DNA of 64,000 nucleotides from Microbulbifer donghaiensis (GCF_900129095.1 NZ_FQVA01000001.1:2059615-2123614), one strand, 5' to 3'; shown: positions 1 through 8,430, numbered from the stretch's first letter. The notes: generated from the letters alone by a model not told the origin. Numbers and translations are program-made.

Positions 1-307
1 GCTCGCTGATATCGAGTGTAGCCTCGAACTTGGCTGCGCCCTCGGTAATGGAGCCATAACGGCTGTGGGGCTTTTCCATAATGATTTCGGTGTTGCCGGT
101 ACTGCCCCGGGTCAAACCCTCCGCCAGAATGCGGCCGCTGTCCGCCTCGCGAATGCGCACCATGGCGCCGCCGATGGAGGTGCCGATAAATTTGGCGTCC
201 TTGGCCTTGGCACGCACGACGATATCGGTGGGGATATCCTTTGCCAGCAACGGCAATGGCGTTATCAGGAGCAATAGCAGAGTGAAAAATCGAGTAATCG
301 GTCTCAA
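1..307 (-). CDS. Exported protein of unknown function (C-terminus beyond window)
   Basis: The frame runs off the left edge, so only about 102 N-terminal residues are visible. I start it at a TTG (305-307) preceded by AAGGAAAGAG. The first ~22 residues form a Sec signal peptide with a leucine-rich core ending LPLLA before a Lys-Asp. The mature part is short beta-type strands with many Gly and Thr, and reads like a small periplasmic or outer-membrane-associated beta-sandwich. I do not recognise the family. A carboxypeptidase-regulatory-like fold is possible but unproven. The gene is monocistronic as far as can be seen and points out of the window. Confidence 0.6.
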   Translation of the reverse strand, partial: MRPITRFFTLLLLLITPLPLLAKDIPTDIVVRAKAKDAKFIGTSIGGAMVRIREADSGRILAEGLTRGSTGNTEIIMEKPHSRYGSITEGAAKFEATLDISE

Positions 308-497
308 GGCTCTTTCCTTTATCGAGTCAGGGGAAACGGGGCCGCCGGCGGTGCCCGGTAGATACCGGTGTTTACAGGATTCCCCCGGGTTATTTTCATA
401 ATGTCGCTTATTGGGCCTGTGCATAAGGCCCTGAGGTACGCCAAAGCTAACTTGGACGGCGGGGAATTGCCATAGGTGTGCGACCGCTCCAGCGGCC

Positions 498-530
498 AAT
501 AAAAAAGGCCGGGCAATGCCCGGCCTTTAC
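498..530 (-). terminator. Rho-independent terminator of the DUF885 lipoprotein gene
   Basis: A perfect 11-bp inverted repeat (504-514 and 518-528) with a 3-nt loop is followed on the minus strand by a run of six T. It lies about 25 bp after the stop codon of the DUF885 gene. Confidence 0.85.
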
Positions 531-554
531 ATTGGGTAATTCCACTGCAGCGGA

Positions 555-2447
555 TTAAGAGGCCTTCACCTCTTCAACCCAACGATTCACACGCGCCTCG
601 AGCATCGGCAGCGGCAGCGCGCCGCCGCCCAGCACGGTGTCGTGGAAACCGCGGATATCGAACTTGTCACCGAGGGCTTCCTTAGCCTGGTCACGCAGTT
701 CGAGGATCTTGTTCATACCGATCTTGTACGAAGTGGCCTGGCCCGGCAGGGTCAGGTAACGACGCACCTCGGAGCGCACGGCGCTCTCCGGGATCGCGGA
801 GTTGTCCAGGAAGTACTCCACCGCCTGATCCTGGGTCCAGCCCTTGGAGTGCATGCCGGTGTCGACTACCAGGCGGATGGCGCGCCACATTTCGGCGGTC
901 AGGCGGCCGAAATCCTTGTAGGGATCCTGGAACTGGCCCATCTCCTTGGAGAGTTTTTCCGAGTAGAGCGCCCAGCCCTCGATGTAGGGCGTGAAGTGCG
1001 CCTGGGTGCGGAACTGCGGGATGTCCTCCAGCTCCTGGGCGATGGAGATCTGCATATGGTGGCCGGGGCTGCCCTCGTGATAGGTCACGGTCTCCATGTC
1101 GGTAGTGGACAGGGCACTCATGTCAGACATATGCACGTAGTAGGTACCCGGGCGCGAGCCGTCCGGCGTGCCGGATTGGTAGTGCTGGGCGCCGCCGGGA
1201 ACTTCGCGGAAGGGCTCGACGCGCTTCACTACCAGCTTGGCCTTCGGCAGGATGCCGAAGTATTCCGGCAGCTTCTTCTCGATATCGGCGAGGAAGCCGC
1301 GCGTCTCGGCCAGGTAGCCTTCACGGCCCTCATCGGTGTTCGGGTAGTAGAACTGGTCGTCTTCGCGAATGAAGGTGAAGAATTCCGGCAGGTCGCCGTC
1401 GAAGCCCACCTGCTCCTTGATGCCCTCCATCTCCTTGCGGATACGCGCCACTTCATCCAGGCCGATCTGGTGCACCTGATCGGCAGTCAGGTCGAGAGTG
1501 GTGTAGTTGGCCAGGCGGTTGTTGTAGAAGGCCTCGCCGTTCGGCAGGGTCGAGGCGCCCTTCGGCTCCTCGCTGGCATTCACACGGTCTTCCTGCAGCC
1601 AGGCGATGTAGGCGTCGAAGGCCGGCTTGAAGTTTTCCTTCAGGCTCTTTTCCACCTTGGTTTGCAGCTGCGCGGCGGTTTCCGCATCGATCTTGTCGGC
1701 TTTTTTCAGCGCTTCGATCTTGCCCTTGGCATCGGAGTAGAGCGGGGCATCGCCCTCACCCGTGAACGGCGCACCGCTGGAGACTTTCTGCGCGCGCTCG
1801 ATGGCCAGGTCGTAAGCGAAACGCGGCGGGCGGATGCCGTCTTTAGCGGAGAGTTGGGCGCGCTCGAGCAGCTGCCCCAGGGCGCGGCTGACACCATCGA
1901 TACGGGCGATGTACGCCTGCATATCCTCGACGGAATCCACCTTGTGAATATTGATCAGGAAATTGGGCAGGGACGCCTCCGGGCCACCCAGCTCACCGGC
2001 GAAGTAGGAGTGACGCTTGAACGGCTCCGCGGCCTTGGCCTGCTCGTACTGGAAGATCCACAGGTCGTAGGATTCCTTGCCAGCAGTGGTGAGCTTGTCG
2101 TAGTCGAAGTTTGCCTTCAGGTCGTCGACGGTCTTCGCCTGCCAGGCCAGCTGGCGGGCCTCCTCGGCCTCGCTCATGTCGTCGATCTGGTCGTAGAGTT
2201 CCTTGCGGCCCAGGTAGCTCAGCTGAATCGGGCTGAACTGCAGCTGCTCTTCGTAGCGCTCGTCGAACCACTCGGTCAGGCGCTGGGTTTCGGCGGCCGG
2301 ATCCGTCGCGGCAGCGGTTTCAGTGGCGGCGGCATTTTGCGCCTGCTGCGCACTGGCGCTGGCTTCGGTGGCTTCGTCGCGCTGACAGCCGCCCAGGATG
2401 GCGAGGGCCAGCAGGCTGGGGATAAGGGGGTTGTACAGTTTTTTCAT
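555..2447 (-). CDS. DUF885 family lipoprotein, putative zinc peptidase
   Basis: 630 residues. The N-terminus is a lipoprotein signal with lipobox LGGC (Cys21), followed by an Ala/Thr/Glu-rich linker to about residue 50. The rest is a helical DUF885 domain, a family of large secreted proteins thought to be metallopeptidases. The conserved HEGSPGHH motif lies near residues 455-462, as expected for the HExxPGHH metal site. It is anchored to a membrane facing the periplasm and probably degrades peptides there. Substrate and exact activity are inference. It has its own terminator and is followed on the same strand by no close partner. The ATG is the natural start because it opens the signal peptide directly. 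Confidence 0.88.
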   Translation of the reverse strand: MKKLYNPLIPSLLALAILGGCQRDEATEASASAQQAQNAAATETAAATDPAAETQRLTEWFDERYEEQLQFSPIQLSYLGRKELYDQIDDMSEAEEARQLAWQAKTVDDLKANFDYDKLTTAGKESYDLWIFQYEQAKAAEPFKRHSYFAGELGGPEASLPNFLINIHKVDSVEDMQAYIARIDGVSRALGQLLERAQLSAKDGIRPPRFAYDLAIERAQKVSSGAPFTGEGDAPLYSDAKGKIEALKKADKIDAETAAQLQTKVEKSLKENFKPAFDAYIAWLQEDRVNASEEPKGASTLPNGEAFYNNRLANYTTLDLTADQVHQIGLDEVARIRKEMEGIKEQVGFDGDLPEFFTFIREDDQFYYPNTDEGREGYLAETRGFLADIEKKLPEYFGILPKAKLVVKRVEPFREVPGGAQHYQSGTPDGSRPGTYYVHMSDMSALSTTDMETVTYHEGSPGHHMQISIAQELEDIPQFRTQAHFTPYIEGWALYSEKLSKEMGQFQDPYKDFGRLTAEMWRAIRLVVDTGMHSKGWTQDQAVEYFLDNSAIPESAVRSEVRRYLTLPGQATSYKIGMNKILELRDQAKEALGDKFDIRGFHDTVLGGGALPLPMLEARVNRWVEEVKAS

Positions 2448-2609
2448 TGGAATCTTCGTGGCCAGATCAAAATTTGTGCAAAAAAAACGCCGGTTACTTT
2501 GACATGAAAACGGCGAGGTGTCGATTAACCCGCCCGCAGGGCACTGCGCCTTTGCGCCGAATCGACGGAACGGCGAGACGGGTATTTCAACGAAAGGTTT
2601 GACGGGAAC

Positions 2610-3113
2610 CTAGCCGGAACCGGGATCGGCCGGATTCACCAACGCGCGCCGCCGGCGCCAGCGCTTGTAGCGCGCGTGCACACCGCGGGTCAGCAGGGAG
2701 GAATAGTTCTCCAGGACATCGACGCCCAGCAGTACGAAGACCACCAGGAATGCCAGGGTTATCGCCGTGCCGGGCACGCCGAAACCGATCAGCGTGCCGA
2801 TCGCCGCCTGCACCCAGATGGTGGCCGCGGAGGTCACCCCCACTACGACGCCGTCGCGGGCCAGCATGACGCCGGCACCGAGGAAACCGATCCCGGTAAT
2901 AACCTGCCCCAAAACTCGCGCGCGGTCGGCGTTACCGCCGATGGAAACCGCCAGCGCGGTGAACGCATAGGTGCCGAGCACGATCAGGATCGAGGTGCGA
3001 ATACCGACCGGCTTGCCGCGCAACTGGCGCTCGAAGCCGATGGCCCCTGCGCACAGCATGGCGGTGATAATACCGCTCCAGGTCAGCGGCGCGACGGTGA
3101 GCAAGTCATTCAT
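2610..3113 (-). CDS. MgtC/SapB family membrane protein
   Basis: 167 residues with about four to five hydrophobic segments and the family signature near the N-terminus (GAIGFERQLRGKPVGIRT), where the conserved Arg/Glu pair follows the first helices. The family includes the Salmonella virulence factor MgtC and many housekeeping homologues linked to Mg2+ limitation and F-ATPase control. The role here is unknown. The start overlaps the stop of the upstream MscS-type channel by 8 bp, so the two are translationally coupled and may both serve ion or osmotic homeostasis. The C-terminus is a short basic tail (RYKRWRRRR). Confidence 0.88.
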   Translation of the reverse strand: MNDLLTVAPLTWSGIITAMLCAGAIGFERQLRGKPVGIRTSILIVLGTYAFTALAVSIGGNADRARVLGQVITGIGFLGAGVMLARDGVVVGVTSAATIWVQAAIGTLIGFGVPGTAITLAFLVVFVLLGVDVLENYSSLLTRGVHARYKRWRRRRALVNPADPGSG

Positions 3114-3951
3114 TCTGCAGTTTCTCGAGGACCTTCTTGCCTTCCGGCTGGCTGACGATATGCAGCTCCCGCTGCGGGAAGGGAATGGTGAGCCCCTCGG
3201 CCTCCAGCGCCGGCTTCAGTTTTTTCATCATGCCCCAGTAGATATCCCAGTACTCATCGTTGCGCGCCCAGGCGCGCAGGTGCAGGTTCACGGAGCTATC
3301 GGCCAGTGCCCGCACCGCGTAGGCGGGTTCCGGCTCCGGCAGGATACGCGGCTCCTCCGCCACCAGGCGGCGCAACACCGCCATGCCGGTCTCGATATCG
3401 TCGCCGTAGGCGATACTGGCGATAATCTCGAGGCGGCGGGTGGCGTTGCGGCTGAAATTGATCAGGTTCTGGCCCCACACATTGCTGTTGGGGGCGGAAA
3501 TCCGCAGGCCGTCCACGGTGTCCAGCTGGGTGGTGAAGAGGCCCACCTCGACCACGGTACCCATGGTGTCACCGAATTGAATCAGCTCGCCGACGCGGAA
3601 GGGACGCAGTCCGAGCAGGATAAAGCCGGCGGCGATATTCTGCAGCGTGTCCTTCAGGGCCAGGCCCACGGCGATACCCGCGGCACCGAGCAGCGCCACC
3701 AGGCTGGTGGTGTTGACGCCAAAGCGGTCCAGTATCACCAGCAGGCCGACGATATAGACACCCCAGACGACGATATTGCTGAGCACCGGGATCAGGGTGG
3801 CGTCGAGTTTCGACGACAGGCGGCCGACGGCGCGGCGGGCGAGCCCGGCGGCAATCCAGGTAACGATCAGGATCGCGATGGACACCCCGACCTTGAAGGC
3901 CAGCGCCATCAGCTGGGGGGCATACTGCTCCAGCAGTTGATTGAAATCCAT
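3106..3951 (-). CDS. Small-conductance mechanosensitive channel, MscS family
   Basis: 281 residues, close to E. coli MscS (286). Three N-terminal transmembrane helices (about 15-37, 60-80, 87-112) are followed by the pore-lining Gly/Ala-rich helix reading into LKDTLQNIAAGFILLGLRPF, then the beta domain and a short C-terminal alpha/beta domain. It would open under membrane tension and release solutes on osmotic downshift from the inner membrane. It is first in a two-gene operon with the overlapping MgtC-family gene. Family assignment is firm; the gene symbol is withheld because several MscS paralogues usually exist in these genomes. Confidence 0.93.
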   Translation of the reverse strand: MDFNQLLEQYAPQLMALAFKVGVSIAILIVTWIAAGLARRAVGRLSSKLDATLIPVLSNIVVWGVYIVGLLVILDRFGVNTTSLVALLGAAGIAVGLALKDTLQNIAAGFILLGLRPFRVGELIQFGDTMGTVVEVGLFTTQLDTVDGLRISAPNSNVWGQNLINFSRNATRRLEIIASIAYGDDIETGMAVLRRLVAEEPRILPEPEPAYAVRALADSSVNLHLRAWARNDEYWDIYWGMMKKLKPALEAEGLTIPFPQRELHIVSQPEGKKVLEKLQNE

Positions 3952-4054
3952 TGCACAGCTCTCCTCTCAGTGATGTCCGCAAAGGGCCAATGGTCGCAGC
4001 ATACGGCAAAAGCCGGCGGCCTTCACCGACCAGCTGCGTCGACGAGCGGCCGCG

Positions 4055-4648
4055 TCAGAGCAGCCCCCGGCGCGCGGCCTCCGCCTCACACTCGGCGTGG
4101 GCGGGGCAGGTCACCAGGTGGTCGTTGACCATGCCGGTTGCCTGCATATGCGCGTACATGATGGTGGAACCGACAAAACTGAAACCCACTTTTTTCAGTG
4201 CCTTGCTCATCGCGTCGGAGGCGGGCGTGCTGGCCGGCACCTGCTTGAGGCTGCGACGGCGATTGACCAGTACGCGGCCATCGGTAAATTGCCACAGGAA
4301 TTCCCCCAGGCTGGTCCCGCTATCCCGCAGTGCCAGCGTCGCGCGGGCATTCTTGACCGCCGCCTCCACCTTCAGGCGGTTGCGGATAATGCCCGGGTCC
4401 AGCAACAGCTTTTCTATTTTTCTCGGCGTATAGCGGGCGATCTTTTCCGGGTCGAACTGGTCGAACAGCCGGCGGTAATTCTCGCGTTTGTTCAGCACGG
4501 TGATCCACGACAGCCCGGCCTGCGCTCCCTCGAGAATCAAAAATTCGAACAGGGTAGCGTCGTCGGTAACCGGTCGCCCCCACTCCTCATCGTGATATGT
4601 CTGGTACAGCGGTGTACTGAGACACCAGCCGCAGCGTTTGTCCTGCAT
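4055..4648 (-). CDS. tag: DNA-3-methyladenine glycosylase I
   Basis: 197 residues (E. coli Tag 187). It opens with the zinc-ribbon Cys near RCGWC, has YHDEEWGRP and the GAQAGLSW helix, and ends with the HLVTCPAHAEC region that supplies the other zinc ligands. The enzyme removes 3-methyladenine from alkylated DNA by base excision in the cytoplasm. It stands alone on the minus strand between the MscS gene and a repeat-like intergenic block. No Ada-type box is visible upstream. Confidence 0.96.
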   Translation of the reverse strand: MQDKRCGWCLSTPLYQTYHDEEWGRPVTDDATLFEFLILEGAQAGLSWITVLNKRENYRRLFDQFDPEKIARYTPRKIEKLLLDPGIIRNRLKVEAAVKNARATLALRDSGTSLGEFLWQFTDGRVLVNRRRSLKQVPASTPASDAMSKALKKVGFSFVGSTIMYAHMQATGMVNDHLVTCPAHAECEAEAARRGLL

Positions 4649-4720
4649 GGTTATTCACCCCTGCCCTTTGCCCATCCTACTGTGCCCTATGTTTTCCCAT
4701 GATGGTTGGCACAACCACCC

Positions 4721-4847
4721 TGTAGGAGCCTGCTGTGACCGCCATGGAGGGCGGAAATGCAGATTTTGCAGGAGCAGAAATCTGCCAGGCGAGAAACCCG
4801 GCCTGAAAAAGGCGCCGACAGTTTTCGCCGGCAAACAGGCTCCTACA
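4721..4847. repeat. Composite palindromic repeat, REP/MITE-like
   Basis: Outer 12-bp arms TGTAGGAGCCTG (4721-4732) and its exact complement (4836-4847) enclose about 100 bp that hold at least one further hairpin built on GCAGATTT/AAATCTGC. The TGTAGGAGC head recurs near 51085. It fills the gap upstream of tag and behaves like a dispersed non-coding element. No open frame or target-site duplication is evident. Confidence 0.6.
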
Positions 4848-4855
4848 TGGAGACG

Positions 4856-4945
4856 CTATTGAGCGCCGGTAAAGAAATAGTGTTGTATCAGTTGCAGCAC
4901 CAGCAACAACGCGACCAACACGAAAACGATATTATTGCGGTTCAC
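4856..4945 (-). CDS. 29-residue single-span membrane peptide
   Basis: A GTG start overlaps the stop of the epimerase gene (GTGA), with AAGGAGAG as ribosome-binding site inside the epimerase's last codons. The product has a charged/polar head (VNRNN), one hydrophobic helix (about residues 6-18) and the tail QHYFFTGAQ. The overlap and strong ribosome-binding site argue for translation coupled to the epimerase. I recognise no family. It could assist or anchor the epimerase, but that is a guess. Confidence 0.5.
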   Translation of the reverse strand: MNRNNIVFVLVALLLVLQLIQHYFFTGAQ

Positions 4946-5970
4946 ACGCTCTCCTTAATCGCGCCTGCCGGCTTATCCAGCAGTTTCTGTTCGATCAGCC
5001 AGTCGCGGCATTCGCGCAACATGGCATCCAGATCGGTAGCGGAATCATAACCGAGTTCCCGCTCGGCCTTTGCACTGCTCGCCACCACGCGCCGCGTAAT
5101 CAGCGCGGCTTTCTCCGGAGTGATAACCGGCTCGCGGCCGGTAAAGCGTGACAGGGCATCGGATAGCCATCCGACCGTCCGAATCGCCACCGCAGGCGTC
5201 GTGCGTTTGGGTACCGGTTTTTCCAGCAGCGCGGCGATCTTGCCGAAGAACTCGAGGAAGCTGGCATCGGTGCCGGCGAGAATATAGTTTTCGCCGCGGC
5301 GCCCTTTATGAAACGCATTGATATGCGCGCGCGCCACCGCGCCGGCATGACAGAAAGATCCGCGCCCCGGCGGCACGCCCGGCAGCTGACCTTTCTGAAT
5401 CATAAAAAATGTCTGCGCCCAGTTGCCGCTATCGTACTTGCCGACGATGGCACAGGGATTCAGGAATAGCGCATCCAGGCCGCGTCCGATTTCCTCGCGC
5501 ACCGCCTGCTCGGCCCGTTTCTTGGTGTACAGGTAGTGATAGCGCGGGTCATCCGCCAGCTGCGGACTCTCCTCGGTAATCTGCTCGCGGTGATAGCCGT
5601 AGGCCGAAATAGAGCTGGTGACGATCAGGCGGCCGGCGGTTTTACTCCGGGCGAAGGTCTCCCGCGCCACCCTGGCGATATTCGCCGATCCCTCGACATT
5701 GTCTCGCCACTGCTGCGCATTGCCGCCGCGCCACATGTTCGTGTTCGCCGCCAGGTGAAATACCGCATCGACATTTTCCGGCATGGCCGCGCGCAATGAG
5801 CCCGCGTCAGTCAGGGAAGCCTCGACCAGCTTCACGCCCATCTGCCGCAGCAGTTGCGTATCGGAGCCGCGGCGGTGCATGGCGGTGACCTGCCAGCCGT
5901 CGCCGATCAGCTGCTCTATCAGGTTGGCGCCGAGGAAGCCGGTGCCGCCGGTGACGAATGCGTATTTCAA
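4942..5970 (-). CDS. NAD-dependent epimerase/dehydratase (extended SDR)
   Basis: 342 residues of the extended short-chain dehydrogenase fold. The N-terminal nucleotide site is GGTGFLGANL. The serine of the active site lies in VTSSISAYG, and the catalytic Tyr-x-x-x-Lys is YLYTKKRAE (about residues 147-151). The pattern resembles dihydroflavonol-reductase or 3-beta-HSD-like epimerases rather than UDP-sugar epimerases. The substrate cannot be told from sequence. It is followed by an overlapping membrane peptide gene and is read divergently from dtd, across a 388-bp gap that carries two long hairpins. Confidence 0.88.
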   Translation of the reverse strand: MKYAFVTGGTGFLGANLIEQLIGDGWQVTAMHRRGSDTQLLRQMGVKLVEASLTDAGSLRAAMPENVDAVFHLAANTNMWRGGNAQQWRDNVEGSANIARVARETFARSKTAGRLIVTSSISAYGYHREQITEESPQLADDPRYHYLYTKKRAEQAVREEIGRGLDALFLNPCAIVGKYDSGNWAQTFFMIQKGQLPGVPPGRGSFCHAGAVARAHINAFHKGRRGENYILAGTDASFLEFFGKIAALLEKPVPKRTTPAVAIRTVGWLSDALSRFTGREPVITPEKAALITRRVVASSAKAERELGYDSATDLDAMLRECRDWLIEQKLLDKPAGAIKESV

Positions 5971-6008
5971 TTGTTTGCTCTCTTCTTGTTGTTCGGCAAG
6001 TCCGGGGT

Positions 6009-6076
6009 GGAGCAGAGGTAGCCCTTCGGAAAAAAACCTGATCGGTAACTATTTTCCGAAGGGCTACCTCTGCTCC
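6009..6076. repeat. Long hairpin A (25-bp perfect stem, 18-nt loop)
   Basis: Arms 6009-6033 and 6052-6076 are exact reverse complements. The loop (6034-6051) reads AAACCTGATCGGTAACTA. It belongs to a pair with hairpin B. The 388-bp gap 5971-6358 holds only these hairpins and the promoters that the two divergent genes must have. Confidence 0.85.
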
Positions 6077-6147
6077 GGCTACCGCTGTGCCACTCGAATA
6101 GATTTTTGAAACTTTATTGGAGCTGCAAAAGTCAGAGCGTGTGTAAA

Positions 6148-6217
6148 AGGCGCGGTGGTGGTCTTGTGGGAAATAGTTACCGATCAGGTTTTTTCCCGCA
6201 AGACCACCACCGCGCCT
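6148..6217. repeat. Long hairpin B (26-bp stem, one G-T pair; loop complementary to hairpin A)
   Basis: Arms 6148-6173 and 6192-6217 pair over 26 bp with one G-T position. The loop (6174-6191) reads TAGTTACCGATCAGGTTT, the exact reverse complement of the loop of hairpin A, although the stems differ. The stems line up position by position with mostly transition differences that keep pairing. Confidence 0.85.
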
Positions 6218-6358
6218 CCCCCCTACGAAGCACAGTTACTCAACCACTCGATCACCGGCATCGAGTCTTCATGAAGGTATTAACGGTTTCTCGCCCTCGC
6301 TCTGTCCGCTAATCTAGGCGATTTACTCACCGGGTTCCACAAGCGCAGAGAGGTTGAG

Positions 6359-6796
6359 ATGAAGGGGTTGATCCAGCGAGTGAGCCACGCACGCGTGGAT
6401 GTGAACGGAGAGTCGGTCGGTGCCATCGATCGCGGCCTGTTGCTGCTGCTGGGTGTCGAGGCGCAGGACAATCGCGACAGTGCCGACAAGCTGCTGCACA
6501 AGGTGCTGCACTACCGAGTGTTCGGGGACGAGCAGGGGCGCATGAACCTGAATGTGCAGCAGGCCGGCGGCGCCCTGCTGGTGGTGAGTCAGTTCACCCT
6601 GGTGGCCGACACCGCCCGCGGCCTGCGCCCCAGCTTCAGCCGCGGCGCCACGCCGCAACAGGCGGAGGAGCTGTACGATTACTTTGTCGAGCGGGCCCGC
6701 GCTCAGTTCGCGCCCGTGGCCAGTGGCGTGTTCGCCGCGGACATGCAGGTCTCGCTGTCAAACGACGGGCCGGTAACTTTCCTGCTCGAAGCCTGA
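6359..6796 (+). CDS. dtd: D-aminoacyl-tRNA deacylase
   Basis: 145 residues, the usual length. It carries the two signature stretches [17 protein letters not shown] and NDGPVTF, which supply the catalytic Thr region and the cross-subunit Gly-cisPro motif that rejects L-aminoacyl-tRNA. The dimeric cytoplasmic enzyme hydrolyses D-amino acids mischarged on tRNA (and Gly on tRNA-Ala). The ATG is preceded by AGAGAGGTTGAG. Its last 94 bp overlap the 3-prime end of the convergent PF10023 gene. Confidence 0.97.
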   Translation: MKGLIQRVSHARVDVNGESVGAIDRGLLLLLGVEAQDNRDSADKLLHKVLHYRVFGDEQGRMNLNVQQAGGALLVVSQFTLVADTARGLRPSFSRGATPQQAEELYDYFVERARAQFAPVASGVFAADMQVSLSNDGPVTFLLEA

Positions 6797-7860
6797 TAGC
6801 GCGCCGCCAGCGTTTCGAGGCGCCGTTTGCGGGCGCTCTTGTCGAGCTTGCCCATTGCCTCTGCGGCCTCATAGAAGGCCTCCCAGCTGCCGCTGTCCAG
6901 ATACAGCTGGCGGAAGGCCGGCACCTGGGACTGGTATTCGGCCGCCAGCGCCAGGGTGGCGTTATTGGTTTTTTCGATATAGGCGCGATAGCGCTCCGGA
7001 TTGGGCCAGTCCGCCGACAGCTCGCGGTAGCAGTGCCGCAGGCGCGCGAGAATGGCGGCTTTCTGTGCGCGCTTGTCGTCGTCGGGCAGGCCCGACTCGT
7101 AGAGCGGTTCCAGCCGCTTGCGCGTTGCCGTCATCAGTCGCCTGACCGCCAGTGCCTGGGCGCGGGCATCCGCCGAGGCTCCGGTCAGTCCCTGGCGCCG
7201 GCGCCAGTCCGGCAGTGCCAGTTCCGACACCGCGGTAGCGAAGCTCTCGTTGAACTGGGTATCGCCGGAGATATATACGCGCCGGTGCGCCAGCTCGTGG
7301 AACAGTAGTCCCCCCAACCGCTCCGGCGACCAGTTGACGAAACTGGACAGCACCGGGTCGTCGAACCAGCCCAGGGTGCTGTAGGCGGGCACCGGCCCCA
7401 GGTAGACATCGTAGCCTTCGCCCAGCAGTTCCTGCGCCTTGCCGCGCGCGGCGGCTTTGTTGAAATAACCGCGGTAACTGGCACAGCCCGCAATCGGGTA
7501 GCACCAGCGCTTGGGCGACAGGGAGAATTCCGGCGCCGCCAGCACATTCCAGATCGGGTACTCCTCGTCGAGCTTCACGAAGGCACCGTAGGCGCGCCCG
7601 ACCGGCAGGCGCAGTTCGCCGCTGGCATAGGCGCGAATCGACTGCACCAGGCGCAGCTGCTGCTGCAGCTTTTCCTCGGTGTCCGGCGCCTGCGCCACCT
7701 CCTCGATCGGCTGCCGGGCGGCGAGGATTCGCCACTGGCCGGTAGCCGCCTGGGTGTAGTAGCCCGCGGTCTCGCAGCCGCTCAACAGCAGTAGCGCGAC
7801 GACCAGTGCGATCACTCGCGGGTTCAGTATTGCGATTGGGCGTCCGCTGCTGATATACAC
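6703..7860 (-). CDS. Putative aminopeptidase lipoprotein (PF10023 type)
   Basis: 385 residues if started at the GTG at 7858-7860, which has AGGA seven bases upstream. This yields a signal peptide ending in lipobox LLSGC. Longer in-frame extensions to 8181 are antisense to another gene and look non-coding. The zinc motif HELAHR lies near residue 190, followed by FNESFA. The family is annotated as putative aminopeptidase. It is likely an outer-membrane lipoprotein acting on periplasmic peptides. Its C-terminal 31 codons overlap the 3-prime end of dtd on the other strand. Confidence 0.85.
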   Translation of the reverse strand: MYISSGRPIAILNPRVIALVVALLLLSGCETAGYYTQAATGQWRILAARQPIEEVAQAPDTEEKLQQQLRLVQSIRAYASGELRLPVGRAYGAFVKLDEEYPIWNVLAAPEFSLSPKRWCYPIAGCASYRGYFNKAAARGKAQELLGEGYDVYLGPVPAYSTLGWFDDPVLSSFVNWSPERLGGLLFHELAHRRVYISGDTQFNESFATAVSELALPDWRRRQGLTGASADARAQALAVRRLMTATRKRLEPLYESGLPDDDKRAQKAAILARLRHCYRELSADWPNPERYRAYIEKTNNATLALAAEYQSQVPAFRQLYLDSGSWEAFYEAAEAMGKLDKSARKRRLETLAARYQASSRKVTGPSFDSETCMSAANTPLATGAN

Positions 7861-7905
7861 TCTTATTCCTATCGATGGATTTCCGATTCGCAGGAGGGTT
7901 AAGGC

Positions 7906-8163
7906 ATGGAGCCGGCAGCCACTGGTACCGGCATGGCGCCCGTCGCCGCCGTCCTGACAGTTTTTGCGCTGGTCTTCGGCTTCATCAGCTGGCTGCGCCT
8001 GCTGCGCGTCGGCTTTGGCGAGCAGACGGCGCTCGGACTTCTCGCCGTATTCCTGCCACCGCTGGCGTTGCTGCTGCTCCTGCCCCGCTGGCGCCAGGAG
8101 CGCGAGATGTTTTTGCTCGCCGCGGCCGCGCTGACCTTCTTCTGCGCGGCCCAGCTTCTTTGA
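7906..8163 (+). CDS. Small two- or three-span membrane protein, unknown function
   Basis: 85 residues with strong hydrophobic helices (about 10-30, 42-60 and 66-84) separated by a short basic stretch (PRWRQERE). The ATG at 7906 is preceded by CAGGAGGGTTAAGGC, an excellent ribosome-binding site. The gene is divergent from the PF10023 lipoprotein gene with only 45 bp between the starts. No family is recognised. Codon use matches the high-GC neighbours, so it is probably native. Confidence 0.6.
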   Translation: MEPAATGTGMAPVAAVLTVFALVFGFISWLRLLRVGFGEQTALGLLAVFLPPLALLLLLPRWRQEREMFLLAAAALTFFCAAQLL

Positions 8164-8225
8164 GCCCTGTGGGGCTCCCACATTCTAGGAGGTTTCCGCG
8201 CACCGGGTCGCAATCGGCGGCCAAC

Positions 8226-8274
8226 TTGATCCAGGTCAAGTCGCTGGCGCCGCCGGCACCTAGACTGGCCTCAT
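8226..8274 (+). promoter_or_regulatory. FNR/Anr box and class II promoter for the DUF3149 gene
   Basis: TTGATCCAGGTCAA (8226-8239) matches the FNR/Anr dyad TTGATnnnnATCAA at 9 of 10 defined bases. A -10-like TAGACT (8261-8266) lies where a box centred at -41.5 would put it. The start codon of the DUF3149 gene is at 8302. Confidence 0.6.
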
Positions 8275-8301
8275 CAGATAGTTGGTATTGAGGAGCCAGA
8301 G

Positions 8302-8430
8302 ATGGATGCGTTAATTGATCTGTTCACCAGCTTTTCCGGCCTGCTGAGCCTGGGCATTATCGGGTTCGTCTGCCTGATGGCCGCCTATTTTATCCGCTTG
8401 GCCCTGCGCAAAATCGAACAGGAGAGCTGA
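8302..8430 (+). CDS. DUF3149 family small membrane protein
   Basis: 42 residues: a short amphipathic head (MDALIDLFTSFSG), one hydrophobic helix (about 14-34) and a basic/acidic tail (RLALRKIEQES). The arrangement fits DUF3149, a family of single-span peptides about 40-60 residues long in gammaproteobacteria with no known function. GAGGAGCC precedes the ATG. The FNR/Anr-like promoter upstream suggests expression under low oxygen; this is inferred from the site alone. Confidence 0.75.
   Translation: MDALIDLFTSFSGLLSLGIIGFVCLMAAYFIRLALRKIEQES

Noticed and set aside
642..2507. 621-codon open frame on the plus strand
   Set aside because: Antisense to the DUF885 gene, low-complexity Leu/Gly/Ala composition and no family motif; a product of high GC.
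7861..8181. N-terminal extension of the PF10023 gene by 107 codons
   Set aside because: It is antisense to the small membrane protein gene and would bury the lipoprotein signal.
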